From contig CAWJNZ010000008.1 of the NCBI GenBank assembly GCA_963844405.1, positions 1 through 64,000 on the forward strand: DNA of 64,000 bases, written 5' to 3'. Shown here piece after piece: positions 22,114 through 30,535 of this stretch; positions within the stretch are counted from its first letter, which is position 1, and every line of letters begins with the position of its first letter. The position numbers and the translations under genes are program-made. The notes under the pieces were generated by a model. That model had not been told where the DNA came from and did not search any database. It saw only the letters and a program-made list of their open reading frames with translations. The DNA comes from DASSUW01 sp963844405 (lineage in GTDB: Bacteria > Actinomycetota > Thermoleophilia > Solirubrobacterales > Solirubrobacteraceae).

Positions 22114-24383
22114 GCGCCCACGGGGATCGCGGGCGGCAGCTTGGGCGCGTCGTCATGTGACGCGTCGGTCGGTGTGGTCGTAGGCGGAGGGCCTTCGATT
22201 TGCAGGTTGGGTAGCCACTCGAGCCAGCGCGGCAGGTACCAGTTGCGCTCGCCGAGCAGGCGCATGGCGGCGGGGATGAGCAGCAGGCGCACGAGGGTCG
22301 CGTCGAGCGCGAGCGCGATGGCGATCCCGAAGCCCATCTCCTGGAAGGCGACGAGCTGGCCCGTGGCGAAGCCGGTGAAGACGACGATGATGATCGCCGC
22401 GGCGCCGGTGATCAGACGTGCGGTCGAGGCCACGCCGTGGACGATCGCGCCGGCGGTGTCGCCGGTGGCGCTCCACCGCTCGTGGATGCGGCTGAGCAGG
22501 AACACCTGGTAGTCCATCGAGAGCCCGAACAGGACGCTGAACAGGAAGACGGGGATCCACGCGTCGATGCGTTCGACCTGCGTGAAGCCCAGCAGATCGG
22601 CCCCGACGCCCTTCTGGAAGACGAGCACGAGGATCCCGTAGGCGGCGCCGACCGACAGCAGGTTGACGGCTATCGCCGTCAGCGGGATGGCAATCGACCG
22701 GAAGGCGAGCATCAGGAGCACGAAGCTCAGAGTCAGGACGAAGGCGATCACGATCGGCAGCCAGCTGCTGTTGACGGCGAAGTTGTCGCGCGCCTCGGCG
22801 GGCGCGCCGCCGACGAGGACGCGGTCCGCCGCCGCGCCGAACGCGCGCGGGACGTATTCCTCGCGGAGTCGGTCGATGGCGGCCGACGCGCGTTCGCTGG
22901 TCGGTTCGACGCCGAGCGGCAGGGAGGCCACGGCGATGCGCGGTCCGGTTTCGATCGTAAGCGCGCCGGCGGCGAAGTCGCGGTCGGTCGCGAGCTCGGC
23001 GCGCAGGCGCGTTAGGCCCTGCGGCGTGGCGGGGTCCTTTGCGGGGTCGTCGACGACGATCGTCACGGGGTCGGTCGCGCCGCTCGGGAAGTCGCGTTGC
23101 AGCGCGAGTAGGCCCTGCTTGGCGGTGGTGCTGTTCGGCAGCGCCGTGGTCCCGCCGTCGCCCATGCGCAGGTCGAGCACGGGGGAGGCGAGCGCCAGCA
23201 GCACCGCCGTGGTGGCGATCAGGCTGATCGTGGGACGGCGCATGACCGCGAGGACGGCGCGTCGCCAGATGGGTCCCTCTTCGCCGGCCGACGCCGCGAT
23301 ACGGCGTCCGAGCCAAGGCACCCGGAGGCGATCGACGCGATCGCCGAGGACCATCAGCAGCGCCGGGTGGAAGGTCAAGGCGACCAGGACGGACACGACA
23401 CCGACGATCACGGCACCCAGGCCGAGGCTGCGCAGGGTGGTGTCGGGTACGAGCAGCATCGCGAGCATGGCCAGCGCGAAGGCGGTCCCGCTGAAGACCA
23501 CCGCGCGCGTGGCCGTGCCGGCAACGGTCAGGATCGCTTCGCGTGTCCCGCTGCCGCGGTGGCGTTCCTCGCGCAGGCGGGAGACGATGAACAGTGAGTA
23601 GTCGATGCCGAGCGCGAGGCCCATCGCGACGACCATGTTCACGACGAACAGATTGAGCTGGAACGCCTGTCCGACGACCGCGGTGACGGCGAGCGCGACG
23701 ACGATGGAGATGATCGCCATCAGCATCGGGATCGCCACCCCGAAGAGCGTGCCGACCACCAACAGCAGGACGACGAGTGCGGCCGGAAGGCCGAACTGCA
23801 GCTCGCCCTTGCTCAGGTCGCTTGCGGAGAGCTTCTCGAGGTCACGGTCGAGCGTGTAGCTACCGGTGACGTGCGCTGCGAATCCCGAGCCTCCGTTCGA
23901 TCGCTCGACTGTCGAGATGACGTCGGCGATCCGCGCGTCCTTCGGCTCGGCGAGGACGACCGGCAACACTGTGGCGTGGCGGTCGGCCGACACGAGGGTC
24001 TTGCCGCCTGGATCCAGGTAGCTGGAGATTCGCTGCACCCCGCCGCTGTGACGGATGTCGGCCGCCAGCGCGCGCACGCGCGCCTGGAAGGCGGCATCCG
24101 ATACGACGAGCTCCTCGGAGCGCAGGACGATGAACTCGTCCACCGACTCTTGATTCGGAAGCCGCGCGTCGACCAGTTCCTGCGCCGCGACCGAGTCGGG
24201 ATGGTTGGTCAGGCTCGAGTCCGACGTCAGCGCTGAGCCCAGCAGCGTCCCGATCAATCCGAGCGACACGACGACGATCGCGCCCCATAGAGCGAGCATC
24301 CGCCCGGGACGCCGGGTGGCGACCTCTGCGAGCCGTCGCGGGCCGAACCTGGATCGTGAGCTCTTCTGCGAGAGACTGGGCAT
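22110..24383 (-). CDS. MMPL-family RND transporter
   Basis: 757 residues. Two repeats, each with a large extracytoplasmic loop after the first helix and a bundle of five or six helices (MLALWGAIVVVSLGLIGTLL at the start; ALGIDYSLFIVSRLREER and GLSMDYQVFLLSRIHERW are the paired helix IV motifs with the proton-relay Asp-Tyr). Actinobacterial MMPL proteins export lipids or drugs. ATG at 24383 is preceded by AGGAG at 6 bases, a good site, but the frame is open for another 116 codons upstream. First transporter of a four-gene minus-strand operon that is divergent from an AfsR-like regulator, its likely controller. Confidence 0.9.
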   Translation of the reverse strand: MPSLSQKSSRSRFGPRRLAEVATRRPGRMLALWGAIVVVSLGLIGTLLGSALTSDSSLTNHPDSVAAQELVDARLPNQESVDEFIVLRSEELVVSDAAFQARVRALAADIRHSGGVQRISSYLDPGGKTLVSADRHATVLPVVLAEPKDARIADVISTVERSNGGSGFAAHVTGSYTLDRDLEKLSASDLSKGELQFGLPAALVVLLLVVGTLFGVAIPMLMAIISIVVALAVTAVVGQAFQLNLFVVNMVVAMGLALGIDYSLFIVSRLREERHRGSGTREAILTVAGTATRAVVFSGTAFALAMLAMLLVPDTTLRSLGLGAVIVGVVSVLVALTFHPALLMVLGDRVDRLRVPWLGRRIAASAGEEGPIWRRAVLAVMRRPTISLIATTAVLLALASPVLDLRMGDGGTTALPNSTTAKQGLLALQRDFPSGATDPVTIVVDDPAKDPATPQGLTRLRAELATDRDFAAGALTIETGPRIAVASLPLGVEPTSERASAAIDRLREEYVPRAFGAAADRVLVGGAPAEARDNFAVNSSWLPIVIAFVLTLSFVLLMLAFRSIAIPLTAIAVNLLSVGAAYGILVLVFQKGVGADLLGFTQVERIDAWIPVFLFSVLFGLSMDYQVFLLSRIHERWSATGDTAGAIVHGVASTARLITGAAAIIIVVFTGFATGQLVAFQEMGFGIAIALALDATLVRLLLIPAAMRLLGERNWYLPRWLEWLPNLQIEGPPPTTTPTDASHDDAPKLPPAIPVGA

Positions 24384-24731
24384 GTTCAGCTCCTGAGGGT
24401 TTGGGTTGGTGCGGTGGCTCGCGCCCGCGATCCAGGCGACGAGGACGTTGTCGGGGTGGTCGACGAGGTGGTCGCGAGCGAGGGCGTCGACGAGGTCGCG
24501 CTCGCCGCGCAGGTGCGCGGTGGCGATGGCCACGAGCTGACGGTCGCGGGTCGTTGCCGCGATTCGCCCGGCCCGGGCCATGAGACCGTCTCCGTCGGGT
24601 GCGAAGAGCGCCGCCGCGACCAGGATCGTCGGGTCGTCGCTGGTGCGTGACGCCTCGACGATCGCTGCGATCGCGGCCGCGTTACCGACCACGAGTTGGT
24701 GAAGCAGTTTCTCGGCGAGGATCGGGGGCAT
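24384..24731 (-). other. in-frame upstream coding stretch fused to the MMPL gene
   Basis: From ATG at 24731 the frame reads 116 residues, MPPILAEKLLHQLVVGNAAA and then a helical stretch with ATTRDRQLVAIATAHLRGER and DALARDHLVDHPDNVLVAWI, and passes without a stop into the MMPL start. It resembles a small alpha-helical (tetratricopeptide-like) domain, not a membrane or signal segment. Either it is a separate protein whose stop was lost, giving a soluble N-terminal domain on the transporter, or translation begins only at 24383. Codon bias looks coding. Family unknown. Confidence 0.45.
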
Positions 24732-24750
24732 GGGGCCAGCATCTAGAGAG

Positions 24751-24791
24751 GCGCTGACAGTGCGCTGACACCATGCGGCCGGCCGTACACT
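24751..24791 (+). promoter_or_regulatory. SARP-type direct repeat and -10 box of the divergent promoter
   Basis: GCGCTGACA occurs twice (24751-24759 and 24762-24770) with an 11-bp period, the spacing used by SARP/AfsR activators. A TACACT at 24786-24791 can serve as the -10 box, and the regulator's GTG is only 6 bases after it, so its mRNA may be leaderless. The same repeats are 20 bp upstream of the minus-strand ATG at 24731. Confidence 0.6.
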
Positions 24792-24797
24792 TTCGAT

Positions 24798-27700
24798 GTG
24801 TTCCATATCTCGGTGCTGGGCCCCGTCGAGGTCAGGCGCGACGGCGAGCCCGTGCCGGTGCCGGGCGGTAAGACCTCGGAGTTGCTGGTGCGCCTCGCGC
24901 TCGAAGCCGGGACGTTCGTGCGCGCGGACCGCCTCATCGAGGACGTGTGGGCCGAGGATGCGGTCAACACGCGCCGCAACACGCTGCAGTCGAAGATCGC
25001 CAAGCTCCGGCGCGCGTTCGGCGATCCGCAGGTGATCGTGAGCGGCGAGGGCGGGTACACGCTCGCCGTCGAGCCGTCCGAGGTCGACGCGGTCGCTGTG
25101 TTGCGCGACAGCGCCAGCGCAGCTGAACTGCTCGACGCCGAGGATGATGGCGGCGCCGCCGCCCTCAGCGCGGCGGCGTTGGAGCGGTACCGAGGCGAGC
25201 TCCTCCAGGGCGCCGGCACGGGGGAGTGGGCCGCTCCGTACCGGGCGCGGTTGGACGAGGCGCGCATCGAGCTGACTGAGACGCAGTTCGCGGCGCGCTT
25301 GCGGCTCGGAGGTGCGGGCGACCTGATCGGCGACCTGGAGTCCGCTGTGGCGACGTATCCCTTTCAGGAAGGTCTGTGGGAGCTGCTGATCACCGCGCAA
25401 TACCGGGCGGGACGCCAGACCGAAGCGCTGGCGACCTACCAGCGCGTCCGGGCCCTGCTCACGGACGAACTCGGTCTCGCTCCCGGACCCCGACTACAAG
25501 AACTCGAGCGACGGATCCTGGTCCACGACTCGGCCCTCGGCATCGGCGAGCGTGCAGCACGAGCGCTTGAAGACCACGCGCGAGCCGGGAACCTGCCGTC
25601 GCTCTCGGCGGAGCTCGTCGGCCGCGAAACGGAGATCGCCGCCGTGTCGGACCTCCTCCAAGCCCAGCGGCTGGTCGAGATCGTCGGACCGGGCGGGATC
25701 GGGAAGACCGCCGTCGCCATCGCCACCGGTCGTCGGCTGGCCGAGTCGGATGGCGCCGCGCCAAGCGGGATCTGGTTGGCCAGGCTCGAAACCGCGATGA
25801 CCGCGGACGACGTGCTCGACGCGGTGATCACCGCACTCCACGTCACGGGCGGCGAGGCGGCGTTGCTCGAGCGACTCAAGGCCTCCGCGGCGCTAGTGAT
25901 CCTCGACAACTGCGAGCACGTGCTCGACGCTGCCGCGGCGCTCGCGGTCCACCTTCTCGATGCCGCCCCGCCGCTGCGGATCCTGTGCACCAGCCAAGTT
26001 GCGCTCGATGTCGAGGGTGAGGCGGTGCTCGAGCTCGCGCCCCTTGCACTCCCCGAAGCCGTCGAGCTGTTCACCCGCCGCGCCGCCGCACGCCACCGCG
26101 ATCTGCCCGCCGGCGACGCCGACGATGCGGTGCACGACCTGTGCCGCTCACTCGACGGTCTGCCGCTGGCGATCGAGCTCGCCGCGGCACGTACGAAGAC
26201 CCTGTCGATCAAGGAGATCAGCCGGCGCCTCGAGGATCGATTCAGCGTGCTGAGCGACCCTACGAGCCGCAGATCGGAGCGCCGCCGCGCATTGAAGGCC
26301 ACCATCCAGTGGAGCTACGAGCTGCTCTTCCCCGACGACCAGCGGGGCCTGTGGGCGCTGGCCACGTTCTCCGGTGGCGCGCCGCTCCCCGCGGTCGAGT
26401 TCGTCCTCGAGGCGCTCGACGTTCCCGCTTCAGCGGCGATCGACGTCGTGGGGCGACTCGCGAGTCGTTCGCTTGTGATCGTCGACGACGAAGGTCCGGC
26501 CGTTCGTTACCGGCTGCTCGACAGCATCCGCGCGTTCGCACTCGACGCGATGAACGGGAGCGGGCTGACCGAGCGCGCCGTGGCCGCTCACGCCGCGTGG
26601 TTCGCGGATGCAGCCGGATCGTCCACGCAGGGTGTACGCAGCAGCCGCCAGGCCGAGCATCTCGCCTTCGCTCGGGCCGAGCGCGCGAACCTCGACGCCG
26701 CGTTGGCCTGGAGCGCGACGCATGACCCGGTACTCGCGCTCGGCATCGTCAATGGGTTCGGCTGGGCCTGGATCGTCCTCGGGGACAGCCGCGGGGCGCA
26801 GCGGATCATGGCGGCACTCGATGCCGCCGGCGACGCGGCCCCGATCCGAGACCGGGCCGGCGCCCTGCTGCTCGCGGCATGGATCGAAGCGTCGACGGGC
26901 CGCCTCGACGTCGCTCGTGAGCACATCGCGGCGGCCGCCGAACTGGCGGACGCGGTCGATGACGTCGACCTGCGGGCGCGCTGCTCTTACTACCTTGCCT
27001 ACGTCGTGTCGCATGACGGTGAGTTCGGTCGGGCAATGGAGTTGACCAATCGCAGCAGCGCGCTCTACGACGGGCTCGACCGACCGTGGGATCAAGCCGC
27101 GACCTGGCTCTTCGCCGCCAGAGCCGCCATCTCCGCCGGTGACCACGCGCGCGCCGTTGAGGCCCGCGACCAGGTCGAGCGCTGGCTGCGAAGGGTCGAC
27201 GACCCGTGGCTCCACGTCCGCCACGACGCGATCCTCGGCGAGCTGGCCCGGATCGAGCACCGCTTCGACGACGCGGTGATCCACATCGGCCGCGCAGCGG
27301 AAACGTCGGGACGTCTCGGCTTTCGGCAAACGGAGGCCTACCAGCTCTCCAGCCTCGGACGTGCGCAGTGCCAGGCGGGTGACTACGCGGCTGGTGCCGC
27401 CACGCTGGCGCTCTCGGTCGAGAAGGCCGAGGCCGCGGGTGACGTACGCCTGGCGGCGCTCGCCCGGGTTCACCTGGGGCGCGTCCTGCGTGCGATCGGA
27501 CAGGTCGCACCAGCGCGGGCGGCGGTCGAAGCGGCGACCGCCTGGCACCGCGCCACCGGCGGTGGAGAACAGGCCGCGCTCGGCGAGTGCCTGCTGGCGG
27601 CACTTGACGCCGAGGATCAGGTCTCCGGCGCCGAGCAACGGCTCGTGGCGATCCTCGAGGAGGCGCGACGCGAGGACGACGCCCCCGTCGAGGTCCTCGC

Positions 27701-27854
27701 CCTCGACGCGCTCGCCCGCATCGCGGCCCAAGGTGGCAACGTCACCACCGCACGGGACCTGTGTGAAGCAGCCAATCGGCGCATGGAATCCGCGTCGCAC
27801 TTCATCGCCGACCTCGACCGAACCGACGCCCACGCGGTCAGGCAGATCGCCTGA
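24798..27854 (+). CDS. AfsR/SARP-type transcriptional regulator (BTAD + NB-ARC + TPR)
   Basis: 1018 residues. N-terminal OmpR-like winged helix (about 1-95, FHISVLGPVEVRRDG to SGEGGYTLAV), bacterial transcriptional activation domain (about 100-245, ending DELGLAPGPRLQELERRIL), then an NB-ARC ATPase with Walker A IVGPGGIGKTAVAI (about 295-308), Walker B-like ALVILDNCEHVLD, and a long TPR-like C-terminal half. Such proteins activate transporter or secondary-metabolite genes from direct repeats with 11-bp spacing; such repeats are just upstream. Divergent from the MMPL/FMO operon, which is its likely target. Leaderless GTG start. Confidence 0.9.
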   Translation: MFHISVLGPVEVRRDGEPVPVPGGKTSELLVRLALEAGTFVRADRLIEDVWAEDAVNTRRNTLQSKIAKLRRAFGDPQVIVSGEGGYTLAVEPSEVDAVAVLRDSASAAELLDAEDDGGAAALSAAALERYRGELLQGAGTGEWAAPYRARLDEARIELTETQFAARLRLGGAGDLIGDLESAVATYPFQEGLWELLITAQYRAGRQTEALATYQRVRALLTDELGLAPGPRLQELERRILVHDSALGIGERAARALEDHARAGNLPSLSAELVGRETEIAAVSDLLQAQRLVEIVGPGGIGKTAVAIATGRRLAESDGAAPSGIWLARLETAMTADDVLDAVITALHVTGGEAALLERLKASAALVILDNCEHVLDAAAALAVHLLDAAPPLRILCTSQVALDVEGEAVLELAPLALPEAVELFTRRAAARHRDLPAGDADDAVHDLCRSLDGLPLAIELAAARTKTLSIKEISRRLEDRFSVLSDPTSRRSERRRALKATIQWSYELLFPDDQRGLWALATFSGGAPLPAVEFVLEALDVPASAAIDVVGRLASRSLVIVDDEGPAVRYRLLDSIRAFALDAMNGSGLTERAVAAHAAWFADAAGSSTQGVRSSRQAEHLAFARAERANLDAALAWSATHDPVLALGIVNGFGWAWIVLGDSRGAQRIMAALDAAGDAAPIRDRAGALLLAAWIEASTGRLDVAREHIAAAAELADAVDDVDLRARCSYYLAYVVSHDGEFGRAMELTNRSSALYDGLDRPWDQAATWLFAARAAISAGDHARAVEARDQVERWLRRVDDPWLHVRHDAILGELARIEHRFDDAVIHIGRAAETSGRLGFRQTEAYQLSSLGRAQCQAGDYAAGAATLALSVEKAEAAGDVRLAALARVHLGRVLRAIGQVAPARAAVEAATAWHRATGGGEQAALGECLLAALDAEDQVSGAEQRLVAILEEARREDDAPVEVLALDALARIAAQGGNVTTARDLCEAANRRMESASHFIADLDRTDAHAVRQIA

Positions 27855-27872
27855 GCAGGCCAGGTCTTCGGA

Positions 27873-28832
27873 TCACACCGCCACGCCGGACCCCTGGCTC
27901 GCGACAACCTTCTCCCGCTGTTCGTCGAGGATCCGGCGGGTGCGATCGCCCCGCTGGTTCAACACGACGAACACCAGCAACCCGCCCACGACGATGGCGA
28001 TGCCGGCGATCTGCCGGTGATTGACGACCTCGCCCAGCAACAGGAACGACCACACGACCGCAAGGCCAGGTTGAGCCACTTGGGCGATCCCGATCGTCCC
28101 GATCTGGATCGACTTCTGCGCGAACACCACCAGCCCCTGGGCGACGACCCCGCTGGTGAAGGTGAGGATGAGCATGTACGTCCACCCCGTGCCGCTCATC
28201 CCGAATACGTCGCCGTGGGCGAGCGCCAGCGGTAGCACCGCCACCGCCGCGATCGGACAGATCGTCGCCATGAACGTCGTGACATCCATTTCCTGGCGAA
28301 AGTGCTTCGTCGCCACGACGTACGCCACCAGCAGCAGCATCGCGGTAAAGCCGAACACGTTTCCCTCCAGCGAGGCGTCACCGTTGCGAGGCGCGCTGAA
28401 CAACACGAGGGTCACGCCGCCGAACGCGACGAGTGCGAACAGAAGCGCCCGCGGATCGATGTACTCCTTGAACAGCCACGCGCCCGCCGGCACGATCAGA
28501 AACGGGGCGAGCGAACCAATCAACGCAGCGTTGGCGACGCTGTTGTGCGTCGCCCCCGCGAAGAAGACGGCCAGGTTCAGACCGAAGAAGACACCGGGCA
28601 CGAGCACCTGACGCACATTCGCAAGCGTGACCCGCCGGCCCGTGCTCCAGAGCAATAGGTTCCAGACGACACTGACCGTGATCATCCGCCAGAACGCGAC
28701 GAGGACCCCCGGAGACTCAGCGCGCTTCACGAGGGTTGAACTGAGCGAGAAAGCGATGACCAGACCGACGACCGCGAAGACCCCGAGGGTCTTCGCGCTC
28801 AGCGCTCGAGTTCGCGCTGGGGGAGCCGGCAT
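27873..28832 (-). CDS. EamA/DMT-family transporter
   Basis: 319 residues with ten hydrophobic helices in two EamA repeats (first from TLGVFAVVGLVIAFSLSSTL; second from VFGFTAMLLLVAYVVATKHF). The family exports metabolites such as amino acids or nucleosides; the substrate here cannot be told. Convergent with the AfsR-like gene, with 18 bp between the stops. No operon partner. Confidence 0.85.
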   Translation of the reverse strand: MPAPPARTRALSAKTLGVFAVVGLVIAFSLSSTLVKRAESPGVLVAFWRMITVSVVWNLLLWSTGRRVTLANVRQVLVPGVFFGLNLAVFFAGATHNSVANAALIGSLAPFLIVPAGAWLFKEYIDPRALLFALVAFGGVTLVLFSAPRNGDASLEGNVFGFTAMLLLVAYVVATKHFRQEMDVTTFMATICPIAAVAVLPLALAHGDVFGMSGTGWTYMLILTFTSGVVAQGLVVFAQKSIQIGTIGIAQVAQPGLAVVWSFLLLGEVVNHRQIAGIAIVVGGLLVFVVLNQRGDRTRRILDEQREKVVASQGSGVAV

Positions 28833-29168
28833 CGTTACGAGCCGGACGACGACGGTTCGACGGCGCGTCCGGGGGTGTGGGCCTCGACTGCACGCATCGT
28901 TTCTTGGACGGCCTTACCAGGTCTCCAGTTTCGGGAACAACGACGAGCCAGGCCAGCCGCGCGTTCTCGAACACGAGCGTAACCCGAACCGGCGCCTCCG
29001 GTGACCGGCCGACGCGACGTCATCTCGGCCCGCGGTCGGCGGAAGCGCCGAGTGGCGTTCATCACGGACGACGCTTCTCAGCTTCCCCGCTGCAGTCGAC
29101 CATCCAGGTCAACGGCCGCGTCCTCGGCACGGCCGCCGTCGAGATCACGCCCGCCCCTAGGTGACACC
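28833..29168. other. no confident gene between EamA and SRPBCC genes
   Basis: A plus-strand frame ending at 29164 closes with STIQVNGRVLGTAAVEITPA, which could be the tail of a decayed protein, but it has no supported start or family. Nothing else is evident. The left part probably holds the promoter of the transporter gene. Confidence 0.3.
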
Positions 29169-29735
29169 TCATGCTCCCGAGCGACCGCGAGCGCGCCGCT
29201 CGGCCTCCGTACGAACGCTCTCGAGCGACTGTCCGACGGTTCCCTCCCAGGACGGCGCGACGATGTCAGCCCAGACGCTGCCAAGTGCCCACAGGTCGGT
29301 GCCGAGCTCCCCGCGGTACTCGAACGCCGTACCCGTTGCGCTCGCGCGGAGCTCGTAGCGTTCGAGCACGTGCGGCACCGGCCCCTTCACGAGCCGGAAC
29401 GAGACGCGATGCGGCCGCTCGAAGCGAACGGTCTCCACCGTCGTCACCGTGAGCCCGGGCGCGACGCGCGTGAAGTGCGCGGCCAGCACGAGATCGGCGC
29501 CGCGCTCGATCACCTCGAGCTTGCCGCTCAGCGCGCGCGGCGTCCGGCCGAGGTAGGGCGCCGCGATCACGTCGAACACGACCTCGGGCGGCGCCGCGAT
29601 CTCGAGCGCGATCGGACCCAGCGGCCGGATCCGGCGGCCGATGCCGATGTCGAGCGTCAGGCCGGCACGCGTGACGAGGACACCGCCGGCGACGAGCAGC
29701 GATCCGGCGATCGCGGCGCGCCGGGAAGGCGTCAT
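29169..29735 (-). CDS. SRPBCC-fold protein with N-terminal membrane anchor
   Basis: 188 residues. A hydrophobic start (RRAAIAGSLLVAGGVLVTRA) would anchor it or act as a signal; the rest has the START/polyketide-cyclase pattern (ALEIAAPPEVVFDVIAAPYL, then VIERGADLVLAAHFTRVAPG, ending with the long C-terminal helix WEGTVGQSLESVRTEAERRA). Proteins of this fold bind lipids or hydrophobic ligands. Start overlaps the stop of the methyltransferase gene (ATGA), so it is the third gene of the radical SAM operon and may present a lipid substrate. Confidence 0.7.
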   Translation of the reverse strand: MTPSRRAAIAGSLLVAGGVLVTRAGLTLDIGIGRRIRPLGPIALEIAAPPEVVFDVIAAPYLGRTPRALSGKLEVIERGADLVLAAHFTRVAPGLTVTTVETVRFERPHRVSFRLVKGPVPHVLERYELRASATGTAFEYRGELGTDLWALGSVWADIVAPSWEGTVGQSLESVRTEAERRARGRSGA

Positions 29736-30535
29736 GGGCGGGCGGCGCGGGCGACGAGCAGCACGTATCCGATCGCCCCCCGGCGAGCCTCGGCCTGCGC
29801 GAGCCGCACGAGCTCGACCGCCTCGCGGACGCGCTCGGACTGCTCGCCGGGCGTCGCCAGCATCCGCGCGACGCGCAGGCGCGCCTCGACGCGGTCGAGC
29901 ATCGCCAGCAGGTCATCGCCGCGGCGCTCGCGCGCGACGAGCTCGCAGCCCGCCGCCTCGAGCAGCTCCACGTAGCCTTGCTCCTCGCGCGCGTCGGCGA
30001 CGCACGCGACGGCGGCCGCCGCGGTACGCAAGCGTTCCGGCAGCGATCCGGTGTCGGCGGTCACGTCGGCGATCGCGATCCGGCCGCCGGAACGCACGAC
30101 GCGAGCCATTTCGGCGACGGCCTGTGGCTTGTCCGGAAGCGTGCAAAGCGAGCACTCCGACATCGCGACATCGAAGGTCGCGTCGGGCAGGGGCAGCGCC
30201 TCGGCGTCGCCGCACGCGAACCGCACGCGGTCGTCGGCCGTCTCGCGGCGCGCGCGCTCGACGGTGGCCGCCGCAAGCTCGACCCCGACGACCTGGACGC
30301 CGAAGGTGCGCGCCAGCAGCCTGGCGCTCGCGCCCGGGCCGGCGGCGATGTCGACGACGCGCTCCCCCGGCTCGAGACCGGCCAGCTCCGCCAGGCGCAG
30401 CGTGGTTCGCTCGCCGCCGGGGTGCAGCTCGTCGCCCAGCAGCCAGCGCACGGCGTCGCTCGCGTAGAGGTCGGCGCAGCAGGCCTTCACGTCTCCCGCG
30501 ACGTCCAGCGCCGGGATCGGGGGCAGAGCGCTCAT
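29732..30535 (-). CDS. class I SAM-dependent methyltransferase (ArsM-like)
   Basis: 267 residues from the ATG at 30535. Motif I VVDIAAGPGASARLLA binds SAM; DAEALPLPDATFDVAMSECS and LCTLPDKPQAVAEMARVVRS are the following motifs. Extra Cys residues (VKACCADLYAS, SECSLC) and HPGGERTTLRLAELAGL resemble ArsM-like methyltransferases, but I do not claim arsenic as substrate. It overlaps the radical SAM gene upstream and the SRPBCC gene downstream by ATGA, so the three gene products should act together. Confidence 0.75.
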   Translation of the reverse strand: MSALPPIPALDVAGDVKACCADLYASDAVRWLLGDELHPGGERTTLRLAELAGLEPGERVVDIAAGPGASARLLARTFGVQVVGVELAAATVERARRETADDRVRFACGDAEALPLPDATFDVAMSECSLCTLPDKPQAVAEMARVVRSGGRIAIADVTADTGSLPERLRTAAAAVACVADAREEQGYVELLEAAGCELVARERRGDDLLAMLDRVEARLRVARMLATPGEQSERVREAVELVRLAQAEARRGAIGYVLLVARAARP

